NCBI RefSeq assembly: GCF_032854445.1
Contig: NC_088298.1
Location: 15,675,504-15,739,503, forward strand
Direction of reading: 5' to 3'
DNA from: Liolophura sinensis
Lineage: Eukaryota; Mollusca; Polyplacophora; Chitonida; Chitonidae
DNA: 64,000 nt
Shown: positions 51,001 to 61,700 of the stretch, one piece after another
How the letters are laid out: each line of letters starts with the position of its first letter
Numbering within the stretch: position 1 is the first letter of the stretch
Notes under the pieces: model-generated
The model's input: only the letters and a program-made list of their open reading frames with translations
What the model was told of the DNA's origin: nothing
Database searches by the model: none
Program-made: the position numbers and the translations under genes

Positions 51001-54000
51001 TTTTGAGGTTTTGAGTGTCTAGTGCTACTGATCATTGCTGGTAGTTTTGTATAGCAGAAAGTTGTACTGTAACATATGATATCATGTGTTGAATTTTTTT
51101 TTTTCAGGTTACGTGTAGATTGTTTTAATTGTTATCAACTTGTGGGTTTTTGGTATATACATGTATGGTATACTTGGTGAAGCTGGTTATCATCATCATG
51201 TGTATGGAATTTATGATTTGTAGGAATAATAATTTTAGTATTATTGGACGATTCAATAGCCCAAGTACAATGTAAATGTCACAGCCCATATTTTTAACCT
51301 TAAATTAAAAGCAGGTATTGAAACTTTCGGCGTCAGGCTGCCTGACCATTTGTTATATGATGGAAACACAGTGTCAGGTGACATGGGGTTTAGAGGTACA
51401 TGTACAGGGATACCTTTTCTTGTACTATCCAAGTTTATCAATAATCTCTCAGCATACCTTCAACAGGACATTCCTGGTCCCATGTTTCAGAGAAGACTGC
51501 TAGTGTAGCTTCAAGCTACAATTATTAGCACCATTGAGCTCACTATTACAAACATTTTGGGGTTCATTGCTGGCTGGTGATACAATAATGCCAGACAACA
51601 ACATAAAGGCAATCATGAACCTATACATGTACTGTTAGTGATAATGCTAATTTATGTATTTATTTAATTGATTGGTGTTTTACGCCGTACTCAAGAATAT
51701 TTCACTTATATGATGGCGGCCAGCATTATGGTGGGAGGAAACTGAGCAGAGTCTCGGAGTAAACCCAGGACCATTAACAGGTTGCAGGCAGATCACCGTA
51801 GGTTGCTGGCAGATCATCTGTAGGTTGCTGACAGATCATCTGTAGGTAGCTGGCAGATCATCTGTAGGTTGCTGGCAGATCATCTGTAGGTTGCTGACAG
51901 ATCATCTGTAGGTAGCTGGCAGATCATCTGTAGGTAGCTGGCAGATCATCTGTAGGTTGCTGACAGATCATCTGTAGGTAGCTGGCAGATCATCTGTAGG
52001 TTGCTGGCAGATCATCTGTAGGTTGCTGACAGATCATCTGTAGGTTGCTGGCAGATCATCTGTAGGTTGCTGACAGATCATCTGTAGGTAGCTGGCAGAT
52101 CATCTGTAGGTTGCTGACAGATCATCTGTAGGTTGCTGACAGACTATTGCTATTGTCCTGCTGAGGTTATGATGCCAGGTCCATACGTTCTGTCACGGAT
52201 TTCCAGAAAACAAACTGTAATACTTACAACAGTCCTTATGTTTGTAGTCTCCTTTTTGATTAGATGTGAATTTAAGGGTCATTCCATCACAAAATGTGCT
52301 TGATAAGTCATTGTTTCGACAATTATGAAAGTTTTTGTCATTAAAAATGGTCACTTATTATGCACATGCTGTACATGTGTGTATATATCAACATTATAAA
52401 ATTTAATTATTACTTTGAGCAAAGGAAAGTGTGTTTTTGTTGGCATTTTTCTGTGTCTGCCCATCTGCATCTGCACAAAGCGCAGTTTGAATTTGGATGG
52501 AATTTTGTGCTTATGGTCTGTGGACCAATCCATTGAATTTTGGTGGCAATCCAGATTGGCATCCGTACCCGGGAATAGTTTAAAATGATTCTTCACTGTT
52601 AAGACAAATGTAGAGTGCTCTCCCCTTTTAATGATTGAGGGAATCTTTACACTTTGCTTTGGTGTAAGTTTGCACTCTCCGACTGCCTTGTGTTAAAGGA
52701 ACACAGAATTAAATCTGATTGACTGGTTTGAAAGATATGCCTAACTTTAGCTGGATTTTAAATATATGGCAGATTATTATTATATTGTTGTGCAGGGTTT
52801 AACTCTCTAGCTCTTTACAGTCAGCCAAACAGCATGGATTATTTATCCCTTTAAAGCTCGAGTAATTTTTATGTTTTTATTTTGCTGAGTAAATTATAAT
52901 GGAATAAGTTTTTGTTATATACAGTCGTTCGAAATCATGTTACCCATGTGATTGGAGAGTCTCATGCTCATCATGACATCTGCCGTTGTTGTTGTTTTCA
53001 GAGTACTATGGATGAAGCATCCGTGCGATTGTTGCCGCAGAGCGAAAGTCACAAACTGCTGGGAGAAAATGAAAGCCCAGGAGACGGAGATGTTGAAATC
53101 AGCCAATCAGAGACTGTGCTGGATATGTCTACCATCGAAGCTGCCGAACAGTGTGTGCCTCATATTGGACACATGGACAAAGAGGAGTGTGTCGCGCATA
53201 TCTCGACACTACACGATGATGTGGAGAAAATGTTCGTAAAAGAAAGGCCCCACGCTTTGATGTCATGTCACTGTCGTCCGATCCTGTCGTTTCAGATCCA
53301 AGAGGATTTGGTGAAGAGGACTTCAGAAGTAGGTTTATTTTGTTCTTTTTTTTTTTGTATCAGTTAACTAGATGTTAAATAGTACGAGAGGCTGGTTAGT
53401 ATACCGTTTGCATGTAGTTTAAAAATGATATAGGCATAACAATAATAATATCTACAGTATGTGTATCGATCTCATGAAAATGGGGACCCTCCATCATATT
53501 TATGAGCGAAATATTCTGAGTATAATAACAGCGAAATAAATAAATGTATTTACTTACAATAACTCAGTCAGTTGAAATAAAAACTGTTCTTCCACAAGGC
53601 CTTCAGATACAAAGCAATATACAGAATCAAATTACATGTACTTCTGTATCACAGTAACATATATAGCAGATATAAGTTTGGCATTTTTCTTGGGACACAC
53701 TTTGCTTGCTTCTGATTGATTCATTCACTTTATAGGACAACTTATCTGATTAATTTTTTATCAGGAAAACTTATGTGTTGACATCAAAATTTTCATTTTA
53801 ACATCTTATTGTGCTGCTGAAGGTGAATTATTAAAGGCGAAACTTTAGATGAAATACAGTAATTGGACCCCCCCCCCCCAAATTGTCATCGTCATGTATT
53901 CTTAAATCAGGAAGTTTCAACAAGGTTAGCTTACATGTATGTCACTGTTATTTTGTGGATAATCTGTTAGGTACAGTATTAAAATGGGCATCTTAAACCT

Positions 54001-55671
54001 GGTTTTATTAACCTCAATTTCACAGATACATAGATATACTCTAAGTCTTCAACCTTTTCAACCACTTCTGCCACCAATATTTAGAGATAAAAGTAGAGAA
54101 ATAATTTGTAGAGTTTTATGAAGCTTGCGTCTTTGGTGACACAAGCAAATCAGTTTGGCATCATTTTCATAATAATTGTATGCTGCAAAAAGATTTACAG
54201 TAGATTTGATGTTATATGCAGTTTTAGGATGTCAAAACTGACAACCCCCGTTCCTTTGCAGAGGATGTGCCAAAAGAATTTAAGTACAAAGAGTAATATT
54301 GCATGAAGTCATTTAGATATTTGATTGATGGTTTTGTTAGCTCTATCCGTGATTACTAACTTGCATTTTACATGAACTTTGTGTCAGAAGACATGAAATC
54401 TTTAATATGAATGTGATGTGATCTCTTGTGCCCAGGTCATCGTCAAATGACTTTTCCACATGTGCACCACCCACTCAAAGCACTACGCAGCCACTCCATA
54501 AAAAAATCTCGACCTCTCAAGGGAATAAAATCTAAAAAGAAAAAGAAACGGAAGTTAAAGACAGTGCGGAATTTTCCGTCAAAGACAGCTGCTCAAATTC
54601 CGTCGATTCCAGAGGAAAATGAGGACTATGAGTTTGACGACTCAGACTCGGAGGTATGAACTTATTTATTCATTTAAATGTAAATGACTTAAAATTTCTC
54701 CCAAAGAAATGAATTTTTAGAGGCAAATAACTGTCGTGCGGAGCCTCTCACCAATGTGGTCGTTGTGAGTTCAAGTCCAGCTCATGCTGGCTTCCTCTCT
54801 AGCTGTACGTGGGAAGGTCTGACAGCAACCTGCGGATGGTCGTGGGTTTCCCCCGGGCTGTGCCCGGTTTCCACCCACCATAATGCTGGCTGCCGTCGTA
54901 TTAGTGAAATATTCTTGAGTACGGCGTAAAACACCAATCAAACAAATAGAGGCAAATAACTGTCATGCAGAGCCTCTTGCCAATGTGGTCGTTGTGAGTT
55001 CAAATCCTGCTCATGCTGCCCTCCTCTCAGGCTGATAATGGGAAGGTCTGGCAGCAACCTGCAGATTGACATGGGTTTCTACCGGGCTGTGCAGATTTCC
55101 TGGCACTATAATGCTGGCAACCATCGTCTAAGTGTATTTACTAAGAAGTAAATAAGTAAATGTCATAAAGCATTACTTTTGTTGCGGACATGCAACAATT
55201 ATCCAGTAATATATTATCCTGCATTTACCTTGGATGCAAAGCCTCTAGATCAGTAGAACTCTCACAATCTAGAAAAATGTTCAGCTCAGTCAGTGGCGCA
55301 ACTTTGGGTCATGTACGATACTGGAACCCGCTTTGGTGGCCTGATGGTTAGAAACGTCCGCCTTGAAGTTGAGAGACCCAAAAAGTTTTTTGAGAAAAGT
55401 TTTATTAAAACTTTTAATAAATGGTACTTGTTGCTGCTCGCTTGGCGCCCGGCACTGAGAGGTTAAAGCAATGAAACTGAACTGGTTGGCCCGGTGTCAG
55501 TGTAACTGACTGGGTGTCATGCCTGGTGTCTTCAGCATGACAATTTCGGTGGCGCCCACACTTTGGCGGCATGAACTCACCCTTCCACAAGATGACACAC
55601 TGTATGTGCACACACCTAATGACTCCTCATTATTGTATGACTGAAAAACTGTTAAGTAGGACGTGAAACGT

Positions 55672-55710
<39 letters not shown>

Positions 55711-58700
55711 GTTTGTTTAGTGTGAAGGGGTAACCTTGACACCATTGTACATGTATTCCCTCAGAATTTGCAATTTAATTGCACTTTTGTGCAATTTACA
55801 TAAAATTTTGTACTGGTAAATTTTTTGTCTGATTCTTTTTGACTCTTGAAACTTTACATGGACGCATGCATAGTTTCAAAATAAAAAAATTACTTTATTA
55901 AAAAAATTAAAAAAGGTAGATCTGAGCCAAGGGTGCAAAGCAGCAGCACACAGTAGGCATTGGTTTATCTCCCGTGAGACTTTTGACTTGAAAATACCTG
56001 TACATTTATCTGGTTTCTTGTACAAATTCTAATCTGTACTGTAATTCTTCAATGCAGGTTTGTAATATGTTTATTAAAAACAATTTGTGGATGGTCGTGG
56101 GTTTCCTTCTGGTACTGACTGGTTTCTGCCCATCAAAGTGCTGAAATATTCTGTCAAATAAATAAGAAAATGTTTTATTAAAGCATATTTAGAGGGCATT
56201 ATTTTGTGTAGACTGATAATAATATACTTTTTGTAAAGCGCTGTAATTGAAGCCAACCCAATTAATGTTGTTTTGTCCCCAAATATCAAATGAAGAAAGG
56301 TGCAGTGAAAGGTGCTCATTAATATGCGAAAACATGGTAATTCAGTCTCGTGGCTGTGGTGTTTCCAGGACTCTGAAGAAGACTCCGAAGAAGACTTGGA
56401 CATCCCAGAGGAAGAAATTCTGCGGATTCGCCAAGAGGAGGATGAAGTGGACTACAAGGAAAATGCAGCTCCGATGGAGCAGCCAGGACCGGCCCAGGGA
56501 CCTGTGTCCCCCGGGGGTCACCCAGGCTCACCCCCTGGGACCAGTGTTGGTTTTTACATCGGGGATGAATCTCTCGGTAAAAGGTCGGACATGTCCGCTA
56601 AACCCTCAGGGCAGTCCATAACCCCAGCCGCTAGCGATGGAAGCCTTAAGCCGCCTTCACTCGGAGACCTGTCCAAGAAAGGCTCGTCCACATCTGTGGC
56701 GGCAACGAAATTCAAGAGACAGTCGTCCGCAGAACCTCAGCCCTCGCCGATGTTCGAGGAAATCGAGGACGAGCCGATGGTATCCCAGCATGCAGCTCAG
56801 GTGAATTTGGCCAGTGATCCCGACCCTAGTCGGAAAGGAAGCATGCAGAGTGCTGGCAGCACGGGAAAAGTACAGTTTTTCTTTGGTGAGTGTCAACGCA
56901 TCAGATTCTGAAAATTGACTTACAACGTTTTGTTGCAGCATAGTGACCCAGAAGCCTCGCACCAATGTGGTCGCTGTGAGTTCAAGTCCAGCTCATGCTG
57001 GCTTCCTCTCCGGCCATACGTAGGAAGGTCTCTCAGCAACCTGTGGATGGTTGTGGGTTTCCCCTGGGCTCTGCCCGGTTTCCACCTACCATAATGCTGG
57101 CCACGGTCGTATAAGTGAAATATTCTTGAGTACGGCGTGAAACACTAATCAAATAAATAAAGTTTTGTGAAAGTGTGAACAAATGGCTTTGCTAGATCCT
57201 TGATTCAAACAACAGATTCTCTCCATCATTGTGCATTGAGAGGCTCTGTTCAGCGGAGTCGCATTTCACCTACATGTAAGTTCATTTGCTGTTTTTAGAT
57301 GAAAAGGCCACAAAATTTACCACAATCTCTCAGTCAGTCATTTTTCAAATATGTTGATTACACCAGAAATGTTCACTGAGGATGAAACCTTTTTTGAAAC
57401 TTTTTTTGTGACCTGCATAATTATGAATGTTTAACCTTTGCTCTTTGACCTTGCCAGGTAATGCCAGTGATACAGACCTTGTGGATAAAGGACAGACCAG
57501 CGACAAAGAAAATTATCCACCACGTACATCAGGCCATTCAGATCCAGTTGGGTGAGTCCATTTTACAAGATGATGTGTTCTCTTATCTGAAAAAAGTGAT
57601 AAAAAGAAGTAAATAAGTCAGTTGTATTTGACCTCAAATTTCGTCCGTGACCTATTTTACTCTTTTTGCCAGCTGCTGAATTACATGTACCCTTGAAATG
57701 ACTTAAAATTTCACCCACAAAAGAGCATTTTTAGAGGCAAATAACTTACAATTTTCCAGTAAAATAGCATCCCATGCCTCAAGCAAACCTCAAAACATCT
57801 TTCTGAAATCAACAGATCTCTCAGAATTAGGAAAAATGGTTAAGTTAGTCTTGGACGAAATTTATAGTCATTTAAGGTATATCCCAAAATGATATGAATT
57901 ATTTGTAAATGCAGTCACGCACCAACAAAATCAAGATCCAAACACCGGCATCACCATCATCATGACCAGTTCAAAATGGAGGACCTGTTGATTCGCCGGC
58001 AGCCGGGCAGTGAGGTCAAGCTAGATAATCTGTTGAAGCGAGTTCCCACGGAGGTGGACGAGGCATCCATGTTACAGAAAGCAGATCTGGATGACATGGC
58101 CAGTGAGTGACATTCATCTGTAATTTACGCGCATTTTGTTAAATTGTTTATGTTAATCAGTTTTATTTTTTCATTGCTACTTTTGTAAGACAAAACAATA
58201 CATCGTGAAGTTTCAGATGTATGTTTTTTTTTTATTTTGGGCACTTTGAAGGAAAGGAAGTTATTCAGCCTTGTTCATTGTATTTATAAAAAGAAATTTC
58301 TTAAATTTTATACAGTGTAATTTGCTCTTGAAACAGCCATAGACCTTTAGCCAATGGTATTGTGGAAAATAAAAAAAAGATAAACATGGCAGTATAAGAT
58401 TATCAAGCTGTCCACAGAAGGAAAACAATTCTGTAGCAATTCAGAGTTGGTCAACAGAATGGATGAAATTAACAACTTTCCCATTGGAAATACATGTAAC
58501 TATGCCAGGAGCCTACTACCACTGATATTATTTTGAATGGAAATGGGTTAACCACCAACCTCTCGCCTGGGAGGTCAAGATTTCAAATCCAACTTTTGCA
58601 AGCACCTTTTTAAGTTTATATTTGGAAGATACACTTATATGCAGTTTCCTGATTTCCGCCTACACATAAATCTGATGTCTTTGCTTGTGTGATATTCCTC

Positions 58701-61700
58701 AAAGTACAGGTAAAAATACAGGTAACCTATGCTATACATTTACCTCAGCGAATCAAGTTAGAAAGCAGCTGTTAAGCGACTTTGTTTTTTTTTTTTTCAC
58801 AGGTCACAGATGGGAGGATGTCCGTGGAATCCGCCGACACAAAATACAGAAGCTTAGTGGGACTTCACACACAGGGAAGAAAGAAAAAGAAAAGAAAAAA
58901 TTCCTGAAGTTTAAGAAAAAGTTTGACCACACTCCCCATGAGGTAAGCTGGTGTGGTTTTTTACTTGGATGTTTTCCTGCTTTTCTTCTCTTCCATTCAC
59001 ACATTCACATCTGCACCTCCAGTTTGTTTCTTTTTTATATCATATGAATACATTTACAAAAAATTTTCTTGGTTGTAATGTCTGTAACTTTATTTTTTTT
59101 TCATGTTTTTTAGATTTATGAATTATTACGTTATCAAAATGTATGTTATAGTTTAAGATCTGCTATGCTTTTCTTATTCTAAAAAGTACACATTTATTAG
59201 AGTATTTACTACCTTGTATAAGTTGTTTAAAAAAAGCAATGTAGACTTAGTAAACAGCAGATTGACTGTCTATGTGACGGTAATAATTAAGGTATTGCTG
59301 ACTTTACAGCCTTAACAAAATAATTAATCTTAAATTCGTTGGAGTAGTTTGACTTGAAAATGGTATTTGAAAAGTAAAGACAACCAGATCATGTTTATTT
59401 ACTTATATATATATTTGGTCTTAGTTTGCACAGGTAATTAACATATTTACTGTAAACAGAGGCTTTTTATGCGTCTCGTCATCATATCCTCAAATAGTTT
59501 AGTTTAATCTTCGTGTGACATACTGCAGGTAGCGTTGAACATTGTCAAAATCCGCCGAACAAAATTCTCCACTATGTCTGCATGTCACATGACCCATGTG
59601 GAAGGAAATAATTGGGCTAAGCCTGTGGCCAAGCTCAGACCCCCTGCCCGACATAACATTTTTTAACCAAAAAAATTAGTAAAACTTCGCCAGCATTGTG
59701 TTTGTGTATTTCAAAACATAAAGCTTAATGGCGACACGTTTATCTGAAATTTTTGAGAGCTTCTGTTTCGCTGAATAAGTTGACATTATGAGGATTGATG
59801 TTATAAGCTACAGACATGCACGGTTGTTTGGGACAATCCAAGGATCCGGAGATGGCAAGTTAATGTTTATTTGCGGAATAAGATGGTAGAAAAATTTGCT
59901 CGTCAAATCATATGGGGTTCAAGCTAAATTCATTACAAGCCTGGATATTTAAATCCAGGTCAAAAACGATTGTATTTTTTTTTTTTTTTCATTTTCTAAT
60001 TGTTAGAAAATTTCACTGTTAATGTGTACATATATTTTTGACTCATTTCATGGACATTAGTCTGCTCACAAAGATGTTACTTGCAAGCCAGTTTAGCTCT
60101 GGCTGTCAAAGTCAGATTGCTTATATGAAAATGTATATTTTTTTACATACATAGATAAAGGGTTAGGAAAACAAATGTTAGATTAATTTAGCTTGCTCTT
60201 GGATTTTTACATGTATTGGACTTCTTGACGTTTGTAAATATACAAAACGACATGTAACTGATGTACAGAGAATGTGTATTGGATCTGGAAAAGTGAAACA
60301 CAGAAATGTGAAAAACATAAGTATTTTAGAAATTTATCTATTAAGGCAGATGTGCAAGGTATTGGATATACTGTAATTCTTCTCATTTTTGGGACATCTA
60401 GTTGGTTTTTTTTAGCCAATGCACATGTAATTGTAACAGGAATAAACAGTTATTTTTTTTCCTCACATGGTTTAATAGTCTACCTAATGAGCAATATCTA
60501 CATACATACATGTATCTTCACTTTTCAGTAAAAACTGAGACAGAAATGTAATTTTTTTGGTTTCAGCACTACTGATGTTTGACTAAAAATTAGAAGAATT
60601 ACAGTAGCTTTGGTGTCGAAAAAAGCGCGCAACGAAGAAAGGCAGGCGTGTAAATCTTTACAGAATGTTTTTCGATACATATGTTTAGAATACTACTGTT
60701 TCAAAAGTGAAAATACATACTTACACCTTAAAGCTTACTGTGTTTTTTTTTTTCACAGGTTTTTGTGGAGTTAGATGTTCTTCACAGCGACGCGTCCAAC
60801 TGGCAGTGGGAGTGGCGAGAAAAAGCACGCTGGATCAAGTTTGAAGAAGATGTAGAAGAGGGTGCTGAGAGGTGGGGTAAACCTCACGTCGCCTCGCTTT
60901 CATTTCACAGTCTGCTTGAGCTACGCAAACTCCTTGAAAGAGGTGTGTATTTTTTGAGCATTTTCCAGGTTTAGCTTTAAAGATTTCTTCAGTGACCAGT
61001 GCATATTAAATACAGAGCATTTATAGGCCATGTGCATAGATGTACCCAGAATTTGAAATCAGGCTGTCTCTTCTCCAATTCTCTTTTGTTTTTCCCGTCT
61101 CTTCCATGTGAATTTTGTCACAAATAGAGCGTCTCAGAGACACTGAGACACCACCCGGGCTAAACCTGTGGTCATGTGTGAAAAATTCTTGAGCGTGGCT
61201 CAAAACAATCAAATAAAGACATGTAAATAAATGTATACTAGATGACCTTAGGAATGTATAACTGCTAATTAAGAAATAAATAAATCATCTGGGCGCATAT
61301 ACTTTTTGTAAAGCCCTGAAACTGACCAATCCAAGCAATGTAGTTTTGTATCTAAAGTCAAATTAAAAATGTGCCTAAATTTGCACAGAAGGTTGCTTTT
61401 TCTTACGTGAAAAGTTTGAGGGATTAAGGTAAGTAAAATTGCGCTCTCAGTGTTTGTGAAGTCTTGGTGACAGTAAGCGTGTAATGACACTTGTATGACA
61501 GTTTTGCATCAGTTCTGTATCAGTGAAAAATTTTTGATTATGCCATTAAAATCAGCAACAAATCCAATAAATAAGTAAGTGAAATTGTCATGAGTTCATC
61601 AAAAAGAATAATCAGTGAATAAGGAAATTTATATCTCAAGAATCTAATTTTTCCTCCCCCCCCCCAGGTACTCTATTGCTTGATTTAGAGGCCACAGATC

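Larger units (their letters stand above)
36028..53001 (+). other. 17-kb first coding intron of the anion exchanger
   Basis: The intron lies between donor GAG|gtaagg and acceptor ttgttttcag|AGT, with matching phase 0. It holds the 38-bp minisatellite, three dispersed MITE copies, a pair of ~430-bp repeats, an inverted repeat, and several SINEs, each listed separately. The rest is AT-rich DNA with no protein signal: 36.0-38.1 kb, 42.3-44.7 kb, 45.1-46.6 kb, 47.9-49.1 kb and 50.1-51.6 kb. Confidence 0.65.
54690..55320 (+). repeat. Dispersed repeat R1, interrupted by two SINEs
   Basis: The left part ATGACTTAAAATTTCTCCCA...TTTTTAGAGGCAAATAACTG ends at the SINE pair. It resumes at 55150 with GTCATAAAGCATTACTTTTG and runs to AGTAGAACTCTCACAATCTA. 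The joined order equals the uninterrupted copy at 57695. Confidence 0.75.

Noticed and set aside
53329-53367. Extension of the exon 2 frame past the donor
   Set aside because: It continues only into the intron ([12 protein letters not shown]); the donor gtaggt and next-exon phase show the exon ends at 53328.
56247-56621. Second open frame over exon 4
   Set aside because: A shadow of the true frame; only the frame giving [13 protein letters not shown] and VQFFFG fits the phases and the family.
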